Shown here: piece after piece, positions 1 to 7,715 of the stretch
How the letters are laid out: the number at the start of each line of letters is the position of its first letter
How positions within the stretch are numbered: position 1 is the first letter of the stretch
Assembly: GCA_017560705.1 (NCBI GenBank)
Contig: JAFZEK010000196.1
Span: forward strand, 1-10,159
Reading direction: 5' to 3'
DNA length: 10,159 nucleotides
Source: Bacteroidales bacterium
GTDB lineage: Bacteria > Bacteroidota > Bacteroidia > Bacteroidales > P3
Notes under the pieces: model-generated
The model's database searches: none
The model's input: the letters and a program-made list of their open reading frames with translations, nothing else
Told to the model about the DNA's origin: nothing
Made by a program: the position numbers and the translations under genes

Positions 1-1064
1 AAAGCAAGAACTATTGTATTATAATGGCCGGAGGCATAGGAAGCCGCTTTTGGCCATTGAGCAAAGACAACTATCCAAAACAATTTTTGGATATATTGGG
101 TACAGGCAAGAGCTTTATCCAAAGCACTTTCGAGAGGTTTCTACCCATCGTTCCAGCGGAAAACTTCTTGGTAGTGACCAACAATGCCTACAAAAACCTA
201 GTGCTAGAACACCTACCACTACTAAAACCCGAACAAGTGCTTTGCGAACCCATGAGGCGAAACACTGCACCTTGCATAGCATACGCCACATATCACATTA
301 TGGCACAATGCACCGAAGCAAACATCGTAGTTACCCCTGCCGACCACTTAGTGACCAACGAAATAGAGTTTCAAAACATTATTTCCAAAGGTTTTCATTT
401 TGTGGAACAAGCAGAACACAGCGAGTCGCTACTCACAATAGGGATAAACCCATCTCGTCCCGAAACAGGTTACGGCTACATCCAAGTGAACAAAGAACAG
501 CCTACAACCACCGGACAAGTAGTAAAAGTGCAAAGTTTCACCGAAAAACCTAACCACGAAAAGGCTGTACAATTCCTTGCAGAAGGCAATTACTTTTGGA
601 ATTCGGGTATATTTATATGGAGCTTACAAGGCATAAAACAGGCTCTCAACACCTACCTTCCCGAAATCACCAACGTTTTCGACCAAGGAAAAGAAGCCTT
701 TGGCACCCACGACGAACAAGCATTCATCAATGACAACTTTGGCAATTGCCCAAACATCTCTATAGATTATGGTGTGATGGAGAAATCACCAAACACCTTT
801 ACTATTCCTGCAGACTTTGGTTGGAGCGACATTGGACCATGGGGTTCACTTTTCACTCATGCTTCTAAAGACGCAAACAACAATGCTTGCAACGGCAAAA
901 TAGTGGCTGTAGACACTGCCGATACTATAATAAATATAGAAGACGGCACCGAAGCCGTGGTGCAAGGATTGAAAAATTACTTAGTGGCTTATCGCGACAA
1001 ATCATTACTTATATGCAAATTGGACGATGAGCAACAAATCAAAGAGTGGATAACAAAGCTATAG
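1..1064 (+). CDS. manC: Mannose-1-phosphate guanylyltransferase (GDP-mannose pyrophosphorylase), 5' end outside the window
   Basis: Makes GDP-mannose from mannose-1-phosphate and GTP in the cytoplasm, feeding capsule, LPS or O-glycan synthesis. The frame is open from base 3 and reads SKNYCII before the ATG at 24. That lead-in is what precedes the MAGGIGSRFWPLS nucleotide-binding signature in this family, so ATG 24 is internal and the real start is upstream. Numbered from that Met, I see the GGxGxR-WPxS loop (3-13), EPMRRNTAP (75-83), PADH (105-108), ETGYGYI (147-153), the FTEKP active-site motif (172-176) and FWNSGIFIW (191-199). The length of about 350 residues matches the single-domain form without the C-terminal phosphomannose isomerase cupin of longer ManC/AlgA proteins. 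No clear terminator follows. The family is certain; the exact pathway served is unknown. Confidence 0.93.
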   Translation, partial: SKNYCIIMAGGIGSRFWPLSKDNYPKQFLDILGTGKSFIQSTFERFLPIVPAENFLVVTNNAYKNLVLEHLPLLKPEQVLCEPMRRNTAPCIAYATYHIMAQCTEANIVVTPADHLVTNEIEFQNIISKGFHFVEQAEHSESLLTIGINPSRPETGYGYIQVNKEQPTTTGQVVKVQSFTEKPNHEKAVQFLAEGNYFWNSGIFIWSLQGIKQALNTYLPEITNVFDQGKEAFGTHDEQAFINDNFGNCPNISIDYGVMEKSPNTFTIPADFGWSDIGPWGSLFTHASKDANNNACNGKIVAVDTADTIINIEDGTEAVVQGLKNYLVAYRDKSLLICKLDDEQQIKEWITKL

Positions 1065-1150
1065 AGCACAGCAGCCAATAATAAACTCCTAACGTACAAT
1101 ACATTATTAGTTGAAATAAAAAAATATGCTGTTATATGAGAAAAATATAG

Positions 1151-1158
1151 TATCTTTG
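1151..1158 (+). promoter_or_regulatory. Bacteroidetes-type -7 element upstream of the CoA-transferase
   Basis: TATCTTTG matches TAnnTTTG exactly and is followed by GC. A -33 TTTG is not clear: only TGTTA-like sequence lies at the expected distance near 1129-1133. Transcription would start near 1165, leaving a leader of about 130 nt before the ATG at 1297. Confidence 0.55.
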
Positions 1159-1204
1159 CAGTTTGAAAGTGTGGCAAAAGATAAGCTACATAGCATTAAT
1201 AATA

Positions 1205-1237
1205 CATCCCAGTTTTGGATGCTAACGGGTTCGGCAT
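1205..1237 (+). other. Possible alternative leader hairpins before the CoA-transferase
   Basis: CATCC (1205-1209) pairs perfectly with GGATG (1217-1221) around a 7-nt loop. ATGC (1219-1222) can instead pair with GCAT (1234-1237). The two foldings share bases, so they exclude one another. Both stems are short; I do not recognise a known riboswitch. Confidence 0.25.
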
Positions 1238-1296
1238 TTAGGATTGGAAAAATAGATTAAAATAATTGAACCCCCCATTAAATACAATACATAACA

Positions 1297-2604
1297 ATGG
1301 CAAAACTATATAACGCAGTTTCCGCTGAAGAAGCAGTAAAAGTAATAAAATCGGGCGACCACGTACATATCAGCTCAGTATCGTGTGCTCCATTATGTCT
1401 AATCGAAGCAATGTGCGAAAGAGGCGAAAGAGGCGAACTTAAAGATGTTCATATCCATCACTTGCACACAGAAGGCGAAGCTCCATACGTAGATCCAAAA
1501 TTTGAAGGAATATTCCAACACGATGCATTCTTTGTTGGTGCCAATGTTCGCAAAAGCGTACAACAAGGATATGCCGATTATATTCCAGTGTTCTTAAACG
1601 AAACAGCTCGTCTTTACCGCGACAACTATATTAAATGTAATGTAGCTCTTATACAAGTAACTCCTCCAGATGAATTTGGATATGTATCTATGGGACCATC
1701 TGTAGATGCTACTTTAGCCGCTGTAGAAAATGCCGATTATACAATAGCAGTAATAAACAAATATGTTCCTCGCACATTTGGTGACGGTCTTATCCACCTA
1801 AGCAACATCGACATATTTGTAGAAAAAGATGAACCTCTAGAAACAGCTGCTCCCGGTCAACCATCAGAAGTAGAAAAAGCTATCGGTCGTCATTGTGCTG
1901 AACTTATCGAAGACGGTGCTTGCTTACAAATGGGTATCGGATCTATTCCTAACGCTACTCTTTCTTGTCTTACAAACCATAAAGACCTTGGAGTTCACAC
2001 TGAAATGTTCTCTGATGGTATATTAGAACTTGTAGAACGTGGTATTGTAACAGGTGCTAAAAAAGCCTTAGACAAATACAAAATGGTTTCTACTTTCGTA
2101 ATGGGTTCTCAAAAGACTTACGATTTCTTGCACAACAACCCAAGAGTACTTATGAAAGATGTGGCTTATACTAACGATCCTTTCATCATTGCTCAACAAC
2201 CTAAGATGGTATCTATCAACTCTGCTTTGCAAGTAGATATTACCGGTCAAGTATGTGCCGACTCTTTAGGAACTAAGTTCTACTCGGGAGTAGGTGGACA
2301 AATAGACTTCATTTATGGTGCTTCTCGCTCTAAAGGTGGTAAAGCTATCATAGCTATGCCTTCTATTACAGCTAAAGGTATAAGCAAAATTGCTCCTACT
2401 TTGACTGAAGGTGCCGGTGTTGTAACTACAAGAAATCACATCCACTGGTTTGTAACTGAAAATGGTGCTGTAAACCTTTACGGAAAAACATTACAAGAAC
2501 GTGCAAAACTTATCATCTCGATAGCAGATCCAAGTGCTCAAGAAGAATTGGATAAAGCTGCTTTCGAACGCTTCGGTTCGCACTTCCACTTTGTTACTAA
2601 ATAA
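1297..2604 (+). CDS. Acetyl-CoA hydrolase / 4-hydroxybutyrate-butyrate CoA-transferase family protein
   Basis: Transfers CoA between acyl-CoA and a carboxylate, usually acetate. In butyrate-producing Bacteroidales this family supplies butyryl-CoA:acetate CoA-transferase. The 435 residues fit the usual 430-440. The N-terminal half carries QVTPPDEFGYVSMGPSVD (120-137). The C-terminal half has GIGSIPNA (213-220), then LGVHTEMFSDG (231-241), where E236 is the expected catalytic glutamate forming the glutamyl-CoA thioester. GVGGQIDF (331-338) follows, with SKGGKAIIAMPS behind it. Codons favour GCT, TCT and CTT, unlike the CTA/ATA/GCC-rich neighbours, suggesting high expression. It is monocistronic, with a promoter at 1151 and a strong terminator at 2669. 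The substrate (butyryl-, 4-hydroxybutyryl-, propionyl- or succinyl-CoA) cannot be decided from sequence alone. Confidence 0.92.
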   Translation: MAKLYNAVSAEEAVKVIKSGDHVHISSVSCAPLCLIEAMCERGERGELKDVHIHHLHTEGEAPYVDPKFEGIFQHDAFFVGANVRKSVQQGYADYIPVFLNETARLYRDNYIKCNVALIQVTPPDEFGYVSMGPSVDATLAAVENADYTIAVINKYVPRTFGDGLIHLSNIDIFVEKDEPLETAAPGQPSEVEKAIGRHCAELIEDGACLQMGIGSIPNATLSCLTNHKDLGVHTEMFSDGILELVERGIVTGAKKALDKYKMVSTFVMGSQKTYDFLHNNPRVLMKDVAYTNDPFIIAQQPKMVSINSALQVDITGQVCADSLGTKFYSGVGGQIDFIYGASRSKGGKAIIAMPSITAKGISKIAPTLTEGAGVVTTRNHIHWFVTENGAVNLYGKTLQERAKLIISIADPSAQEELDKAAFERFGSHFHFVTK

Positions 2605-2668
2605 CATATACAATATATAAACAATTTCTCGAAGCACTACACCTGCTGTAAGCGTTTAGTGCTTTAGC

Positions 2669-2706
2669 AAAGCTGCTAAGATTATTATTCTTAGCAGCTT
2701 TTTTTT
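2669..2706 (+). terminator. Strong intrinsic terminator of the CoA-transferase gene
   Basis: AAAGCTGCTAAG (2669-2680) and CTTAGCAGCTTT (2690-2701) form a perfect 12-bp stem around a 9-nt ATTATTATT loop. The T tract runs to 2706. Confidence 0.93.
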
Positions 2707-2848
2707 GTCTGTTAATCATTCGCAGCTCTATGTGTAGCACTACCATCACGCACAGTATTTCCATCGAAAGCAACATCTTCACACAGTTCTTATCAGCAAC
2801 TTTGAAGCTATCCACAACGGCTCTAAAACCTTTTTTAAACAATATTGT

Positions 2849-2879
2849 TTTGCTATGTGGAAAAAATATTGTACTTTTG
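2849..2879 (+). promoter_or_regulatory. Near-consensus Bacteroidetes promoter for the marC operon
   Basis: A -33 TTTG (2849-2852) and a -7 TACTTTTG (2872-2879, matching TAnnTTTG) are separated by 19 bp, the usual spacing. The start near 2886 gives a leader of about 118 nt before the ATG at 3004. Confidence 0.8.
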
Positions 2880-2902
2880 CAAGTCGTTTAAAACAGTGTT
2901 GC

Positions 2903-2956
2903 ATACTGCTTATACCGTATAGCTAGCACAGTTATTTATTAATAGGCAAGCAGTAT
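2903..2956 (+). other. 5' leader inverted repeat upstream of marC
   Basis: ATACTGCTT (2903-2911) and AAGCAGTAT (2948-2956) are perfect 9-bp complements enclosing 36 nt, which include the palindrome GCTAGC. It lies wholly inside the predicted leader and could be a regulatory stem or an operator. No T tract follows, so it is not a terminator. Confidence 0.45.
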
Positions 2957-3003
2957 TAAGCACAAAAGTAACAAAAGTATTAACCATAAAACATTAACGA
3001 TAT

Positions 3004-3600
3004 ATGCTTTCAGAAATAAACTTTGTAGAAATAATCAGTTCTTTTGTTGTGTTGTTTGCTATTATAGATGTCACTGGTTCTATTCCAATATTTCTAAGCC
3101 TTAAAAGCCAACAGAAGAGCATAAAAGCATGGCAAGCGAGCTTAGCCTCGTTGGTGCTTTTCATAGTATTCTTCTTTTCAGGCGATGCCTTGTTGAGACT
3201 TTTCGGGGTAGACCCAGCCTCTTTTGCTGTAGCAGGTGCGTTGGTAATCTTCATCTTGGCAATGGAAATGGTGCTAGGCATAGAGATAATAAAGAACGAA
3301 GGAGGTGGCAATGGCGCATCCATAGTTCCCATAGCTTTCCCGCTTATTGCCGGACCCGGAGCGTTGACGGCTCTACTATCTTTGCGTGCCGACAACGCGG
3401 TTATAAACATTATGATAGCCTTAATCCTCAACGTTCTATTCGCATTCATCATACTAGCATCCATCGAAAAGATAGAAAAGATAATAGGCAAAGCCACTAT
3501 ATTTATCCTCCGAAAATTCTTCGGAGTTATACTTTTGGCTCTAGCCGTAAAGATGTTTGTAAGCAATATAACCGTAGTTATAGACTCCATAACCCACTAA
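3004..3600 (+). CDS. marC: MarC family (UPF0056) integral membrane protein
   Basis: A 198-residue inner-membrane protein with about six hydrophobic segments. The first (about 8-32) contains FAIIDVTGSIPIFL, the family's conserved D-x-x-G-x-x-P region. IVPIAFPLIAGPGALT (107-122) is the second, inverted-repeat-like signature. The usual family length is 190-220. Function is unsettled: the name comes from an early link with multiple antibiotic resistance that was later withdrawn, and a transport role is suspected. It is the first gene after the promoter at 2849-2879. The next gene starts 45 nt downstream on the same strand with no terminator between, so they are probably co-transcribed. Family assignment is firm; the substrate is unknown. 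Confidence 0.9.
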   Translation: MLSEINFVEIISSFVVLFAIIDVTGSIPIFLSLKSQQKSIKAWQASLASLVLFIVFFFSGDALLRLFGVDPASFAVAGALVIFILAMEMVLGIEIIKNEGGGNGASIVPIAFPLIAGPGALTALLSLRADNAVINIMIALILNVLFAFIILASIEKIEKIIGKATIFILRKFFGVILLALAVKMFVSNITVVIDSITH

Positions 3601-3645
3601 AAAAATACATTTTATCTTAAGCACACATCAATAGCACACCACACA

Positions 3646-4851
3646 ATGAACAAAGTACGACAAATAATTAGCAAGCCCGTTGTTATAATAACACTGTTTA
3701 CAGTCTTTTCCATTATAGCAAGCACCCAGTCGCTTTTGAGGTCGCCGAAAGAGTATACATATCAGAACGAAACATATACTCAAACGAGCTACAATAATTA
3801 TCAAATATTCAAATCGTCGTTCCATCACTTAGTGGACGATAAAGATTTATATATCCTCTATCTCGACGAGCATTGGGATTTATACAAATATACACCATCC
3901 TTTGCAGCATTCTTTGGGTTTTTTGCTTCTTTCCCCGACTGGCTAGGGCTGAACCTATGGAATCTTCTCAACGCCTTGGTGCTAGCCTTTGCCGTATATT
4001 ATCTACCCAAAGCCACCAACACACAAAAAGGACTTATATTACTCATCTGTGCTATAGAGCTTATAACATCTCTGCAAAACACACAATCCAATGGACTTAT
4101 AGCAGGACTTATGGTGCTTACCTTTGTCCTACTAGAAAGGGATAAACCCCTTTGGGCTACACTCTGTGTCGTTTTCTCGGTATACATAAAACTATTTGGA
4201 GTACTCGGCTTCATACTCTTTTTGTTCTATCCCAAAAAAAATCGTGCTGCCTTGTATTCTGCTATGTGGGCAATAGTGTTATTCTTTTTGCCTCTTATAT
4301 TCGTATCTTGGCAGCAATACACCACTTTGCTAGCTAGCTTTGCCGACATGCTTACCACTGATCACGATAACTCCTACGGCTATTCCGTGCTAGGATGGCT
4401 ACACTCTTGGTTCGGATGGAATGGCAATAAATTTGCCGTTGTAGGCATAGGTGCATTACTGCTTATACTACCCATGATACAAATAAAAGAATATTCCGAC
4501 CAACACTTTAGAATAAAAATACTAGCCTCGGTACTTATATGGATGGTAATATTCAACCACAAAGCCGAGTCGCCAACATTTATTATAGCTATGGCCGGCG
4601 TAGCACTATGGTTCATCTTTGCACAAAAGAATTGGGTAAACATTACTCTATTCATCATTGCCTTTGTGTTCACATCGCTATCGCCAACCGATATTTTCCC
4701 AAAAAGCGTGCGAGACAATATCGTGAACCCCTATTGCTTAAAAGGCGTAGCGTGCATACTCGTATGGATAAAAATAAACATAGACCTTTATACTGAACAT
4801 CTAGGAAAAAGAAAGAACACCCATGAAATCAAAGAACACCACAGTGCTTAA
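3646..4851 (+). CDS. GT87/DUF2029-type membrane glycosyltransferase
   Basis: A polytopic inner-membrane protein of 401 residues with roughly nine to ten hydrophobic stretches, resembling GT87 (DUF2029) enzymes that use polyprenyl-phosphate sugars as donors on the outer face of the membrane. An N-terminal anchor (about 11-30) is followed by a periplasmic loop with YNNYQIFKSSF and LYKYTPSFAAFF (79-90). QSNGLIAGLMVL (147-158), YIKLFGVLGFILFLFYPKK (180-198) and FNHKAESPTFIIA (303-315) are the characteristic patches. The C-terminal about 25 residues are charged and cytosolic-looking. The gene overlaps the next coding region by 29 nt in a different frame, implying translational coupling with the LtaS-like enzyme. 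Donor and acceptor are unknown; a mannosyl or similar transfer to an envelope glycan is inferred. Confidence 0.8.
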   Translation: MNKVRQIISKPVVIITLFTVFSIIASTQSLLRSPKEYTYQNETYTQTSYNNYQIFKSSFHHLVDDKDLYILYLDEHWDLYKYTPSFAAFFGFFASFPDWLGLNLWNLLNALVLAFAVYYLPKATNTQKGLILLICAIELITSLQNTQSNGLIAGLMVLTFVLLERDKPLWATLCVVFSVYIKLFGVLGFILFLFYPKKNRAALYSAMWAIVLFFLPLIFVSWQQYTTLLASFADMLTTDHDNSYGYSVLGWLHSWFGWNGNKFAVVGIGALLLILPMIQIKEYSDQHFRIKILASVLIWMVIFNHKAESPTFIIAMAGVALWFIFAQKNWVNITLFIIAFVFTSLSPTDIFPKSVRDNIVNPYCLKGVACILVWIKINIDLYTEHLGKRKNTHEIKEHHSA

Positions 4852-6793
4852 AGCACTACATTTGCCGACCCATGTAGTTATAACAGCCAAATTATATTTG
4901 CTGTTACTAGCCATCTACACAGTATTCAGGCTCCTTTTGTTTTTCACTTGCTTGCCCAAGATGGGCGATGCCACACTAGGAGATATACTTACCGCCTTCG
5001 GCATAGGTGTTCGGTTCGACTGCGTAGTTATAGGCTTTGCCATAGCATTACCCGTAGTTCTCATAACCATAATGTCGTTTATAGGCAAGACCTACAAAGC
5101 TTTAACTATAGCTACAACCACCATTTTGACAATTATCCTTGTACCCACTTTTGCGGTGTGTGCAGCTGATGTGCCCTACTTCAATCAGTTCTTTATCCAC
5201 TTCAACTCCGCAGCCTTCGATGGACTAGAAGGCAATGAAAGCGTAGTGACTAAAATGATTTTTCAAGAAGCACGATTCAGCCTTATGATAGTGCTAACAA
5301 TCGTTGTAAGCATAGCATTTGGCATAGTAGCCCATCGAATTATGAGCAAAACACCGCTAACCCCCAAACACTACATTAGCAAAAGCATATACACCGTGCT
5401 GCTACTTATGCTAATGTTTGCCGGCATGCGTAGCAACCTCAACTTTAAAACACGCCCTATCCACACAGGCATAGCCTACTTTGGCAACAACCAATTCCTG
5501 AATCAGCTAGGACTAAACCCCGTATTCGTGTTCCTAAACAGCTTCACCCACACCGACGAAGAGAAGCTAGAACTTATGGATACCCCCACAGCCCTAAGCA
5601 AAATACAAGAACGCTACGGCATAAACAACCCAAATACACACTACCCCCTAGCCCGAACCGTAAGCTACCAACAGCCACCACGCCACCTCAATGTGGTGCT
5701 GATACTTATGGAAAGCATGAGTGCCAACAATATGGCACGCCATGGCAACACAAAAAAACTAACACCTTTCCTAGACAGCCTGGCAGATAAAAGCCTATAC
5801 TTCGACAACTGCTACACCATGGGCAACCGCACTTGCAGTGGGATGTACAGCACCATAACAGCCTATCCCTCACTATTCGACAAACAGCCCATGTATGGCA
5901 CACCCATAAGGCAATACAACACCTTGCCTCTAGAGCTGAAAAAACACGGCTACAACACCACATTCTTCTTAAGCCACGACAAAAACTTTGACAACTCCAA
6001 CGGCTTCTTACTTGCCAACGGCTACGACAAAGTTTTCTCTCAAGAAGACTATCCTGCCCAAGAAATAAAAAACACTTGGGGTGTATGCGACGAATATTTG
6101 CTGAACTTTGCTCTACAAGAAATAAACACTATGGCACAGAAAGGCAATCCATTCTTGGCTACCATACTAACTATCAGCAATCATCCGCCCTACTACTTCG
6201 ACCCCTCTTTTGCTTTCCGCAACAGCAAAGATGAAGAAAAGATAGTAGAATACGCCGACGCTATGCTACAAAACTTCTTTGCCAAAGCACAAAAAGAATC
6301 ATGGTTCGACAGCACGATCTTTGTGCTTATTGCCGACCACGGCAACGCCCAAGACATAACCTACCCTCTACCTCTAAGCTACTTTCATGCACCGCTTATG
6401 TTCTATGCCCCTGCCATAATAGCACCGCAGACCAACAATAATATGGCCAACCAAATAGATGCGTTCCCCACCATAATGGGAATGCTACGCCTACCCCACA
6501 CCGCCAACTACCTTGGCATGGACCTAGGAAGCACCACAAGAGAATACGCCTGCATAATGAATGTGAGCGGATATGCCATAATGGACAACGAATGGATGCT
6601 ATACTGCAAAAAGAACACACTAGAAAAACGACTATACAAATACCGCAGCCTAAGCACCACCAACTACATAAACGAAGAAAAAGAACGTGCCGAACGGATG
6701 GACAAATACGGAAAAGAAATGTGGCAAACAACACAATATATACTAGACAAGCATGCCACACTAGTGAAAGACACCACGGCCGCAAAGCCATAG
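4823..6793 (+). CDS. LtaS-like phosphoglycerol transferase / sulfatase-fold membrane enzyme
   Basis: 656 residues: about five transmembrane helices in the first 205 residues, then an extracytoplasmic sulfatase-fold (alkaline phosphatase superfamily) domain. The LtaS metal and catalytic set is visible: E297 in LILMESMS, nucleophile T337 in GNRTCSGM, H454 in SNHPPYYF, and D505-H506 in LIADHGN. These correspond to E255, T300, H416, D475 and H476 of Staphylococcus aureus LtaS. Gram-negative Bacteroidales are not known to make lipoteichoic acid, so the likely job is adding phosphoglycerol (or another head group such as phosphoethanolamine) to a periplasmic or surface glycan. The coupled GT87 gene upstream fits that. 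No convincing hairpin terminator follows, only a T8 run at 6812-6819. Confidence 0.87.
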   Translation: MKSKNTTVLKALHLPTHVVITAKLYLLLLAIYTVFRLLLFFTCLPKMGDATLGDILTAFGIGVRFDCVVIGFAIALPVVLITIMSFIGKTYKALTIATTTILTIILVPTFAVCAADVPYFNQFFIHFNSAAFDGLEGNESVVTKMIFQEARFSLMIVLTIVVSIAFGIVAHRIMSKTPLTPKHYISKSIYTVLLLMLMFAGMRSNLNFKTRPIHTGIAYFGNNQFLNQLGLNPVFVFLNSFTHTDEEKLELMDTPTALSKIQERYGINNPNTHYPLARTVSYQQPPRHLNVVLILMESMSANNMARHGNTKKLTPFLDSLADKSLYFDNCYTMGNRTCSGMYSTITAYPSLFDKQPMYGTPIRQYNTLPLELKKHGYNTTFFLSHDKNFDNSNGFLLANGYDKVFSQEDYPAQEIKNTWGVCDEYLLNFALQEINTMAQKGNPFLATILTISNHPPYYFDPSFAFRNSKDEEKIVEYADAMLQNFFAKAQKESWFDSTIFVLIADHGNAQDITYPLPLSYFHAPLMFYAPAIIAPQTNNNMANQIDAFPTIMGMLRLPHTANYLGMDLGSTTREYACIMNVSGYAIMDNEWMLYCKKNTLEKRLYKYRSLSTTNYINEEKERAERMDKYGKEMWQTTQYILDKHATLVKDTTAAKP

Positions 6794-6828
6794 AAACACA
6801 CACCGACAAAGTTTTTTTTGAGAAATAG

Positions 6829-6860
6829 TTTCCCAATTCAAAACTTTTGTCGTACCTTTG
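6829..6860 (+). promoter_or_regulatory. Promoter of the DUF3127 gene
   Basis: TACCTTTG (6853-6860) matches the -7 TAnnTTTG. TTTC (6829-6832), one base from TTTG, lies 20 bp upstream. The start near 6867 leaves a leader of about 57 nt. Confidence 0.65.
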
Positions 6861-6923
6861 TAAAATAAAATAATAGACGAATACGAAAATATCTTTTTAT
6901 AAATCAAAATAATAACGTTCATA

Positions 6924-7382
6924 ATGGAAATTATAGGAAAACTAATACGCATTTTGCCAGAACAATCGGGAGAAACAGCAAAAGGAAGATGGGTAAGAGG
7001 CGGCTTTGTAATAGAAACATCTGAGCAATATCCACGCCAAGTGGCTTTCACAATGTTCGGCGAAGACCGTGTGGCTATGATAAAAGGTATAGCATTAGGC
7101 ACTCAAATCAACGTACATTTCTCGCCGGAATCCAGAGAGTTTCAAGACCGCTGGTACACCGACTTGCGTTGTTTTAGGATAGACACATTCAACCCTGCCC
7201 CTATGGGAGCACCTAACGGATATGCCGCTCCTCAACAACCTCAAGCCTACGGAAACTATGGACAAATGCCTCAGCAACCTGTGCAGCAAGCTCAGCCAAT
7301 GCAACAAGCTCCAGACTTTGCTTCGGCTCCTATGCCTACATCCGACAACTCTATGGCTGTAGATGACGACTTGCCTTTCTAG
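6924..7382 (+). CDS. DUF3127 OB-fold protein with an SSB-like acidic C-terminal tail
   Basis: 152 residues. The N-terminal about 90 (MEIIGKLIRILPEQSG to CFRIDTFNP) match the DUF3127 family common in Bacteroidetes, with an OB-fold-like beta pattern (KGRWVRGGFVIET, QVAFTMFG, INVHFSPESREF, WYTDLRCFRI). Residues 91-140 form a low-complexity linker rich in Gln, Pro, Ala and Met. The protein ends DDDLPF (147-152), nearly identical to the DDDIPF tip with which bacterial SSB recruits repair and replication enzymes. The domain order thus copies SSB: OB fold, flexible linker, acidic tip. A role in single-stranded nucleic acid handling is inferred and not established for the family. It has its own promoter and terminator, with no partner gene. 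Confidence 0.85.
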   Translation: MEIIGKLIRILPEQSGETAKGRWVRGGFVIETSEQYPRQVAFTMFGEDRVAMIKGIALGTQINVHFSPESREFQDRWYTDLRCFRIDTFNPAPMGAPNGYAAPQQPQAYGNYGQMPQQPVQQAQPMQQAPDFASAPMPTSDNSMAVDDDLPF

Positions 7383-7400
7383 ATGAATAAATATACGGCA

Positions 7401-7439
7401 GAGGGTCGTGTGCAATACTGTTGCATACGGCTCTTTTTT
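7401..7439 (+). terminator. Intrinsic terminator of the DUF3127 gene
   Basis: AGGGTCGTGTGCAA (7402-7415) pairs with TTGCATACGGCTCT (7421-7434), giving 14 bp with three G-U pairs around a TACTG loop, followed by T's to 7439. Confidence 0.85.
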
Positions 7440-7449
7440 GTGTAGTGCC

Positions 7450-7469
7450 GTTGCAAAAAACATTGCAAC
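7450..7469. repeat. 20-bp interrupted palindrome after the DUF3127 terminator
   Basis: GTTGCAA (7450-7456) and TTGCAAC (7463-7469) are perfect complements around AAAACA. No T tract follows, so it is either a small stem or a dyad protein site. Confidence 0.4.
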
Positions 7470-7497
7470 ACAACACAGAGCGACACCCTAAAACTAA

Positions 7498-7710
7498 AGG
7501 CAACTTCTAAAAATTCCACGTTCTAGGAAATTAAATTGATTACAGAAAGAACTTTTGCGTGCTTTGACTTCGTCGATGTTGCTATCGCTCGAAAGAGCTA
7601 ATGCTTAGGCATTGCTCCTTACTCGCTTAATCGCAACGTTGCATTTTTTGCTAAAATCTTTCTAGTAAAAATTCGCAAATCACTTGCAAAGCAATTTTTA
7701 GAAATTGCCT
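7498..7710. repeat. 213-bp imperfect palindromic element, MITE-like
   Basis: The ends are an 18-bp inverted repeat with one mismatch: GGCAACTTCTAAAAATT at 7499-7515 against AATTTTTAGAAATTGCC at 7693-7709, plus the A/T pair 7498/7710. Three further pairs are centred on nearly the same point (7604-7608): AGAAAGA/TCTTTCT (7544-7550, 7657-7663), GTTGC/GCAAC (7578-7582, 7633-7637) and a central hairpin GAGCTAATGC-TTAG-GCATTGCTC (7595-7617) with one bulge. It has no coding capacity, consistent with a non-autonomous miniature element or a long structured RNA. A clear target-site duplication is not visible. Confidence 0.5.
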
Positions 7711-7715
7711 AAATA
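7681..7715 (+). repeat. Copy A of a 35-nt degenerate dispersed repeat
   Basis: This right end of the palindromic element matches 9756-9790 in the same orientation at 29 of 35 positions, including the identical run AAGCAATTTTTAG. Confidence 0.45.

Larger units (their letters stand above)
2605..3003. other. Gene-free interval between the CoA-transferase and the MarC operon
   Basis: This 399-bp stretch holds the terminator at 2669-2706, about 140 bp with no feature I recognise (2707-2848), the promoter at 2849-2879 and a leader with a 9-bp inverted repeat (2903-2956). A minus-strand open frame across 2597-2842 runs through the terminator stem and is not credible as a gene. Confidence 0.7.

Noticed and set aside
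24..26. ATG at 24 as the start of the guanylyltransferase
   Set aside because: The frame continues to base 3 and reads SKNYCII before MAGGIGSRFWP, the usual family lead-in, so the Met is internal.
2597..2842. 81-codon minus-strand frame after the CoA-transferase
   Set aside because: It overlaps the end of that gene, runs through the terminator stem and T tract, and shows no family resemblance or promoter.
2994..3590. 198-codon minus-strand frame opposite marC
   Set aside because: It mirrors the marC coding region; the plus strand has clear MarC motifs and a promoter.
6396..6836. 146-codon minus-strand frame opposite the end of the LtaS-like gene
   Set aside because: Cys/Trp-rich composition from antisense reading of a conserved enzyme; no motif.
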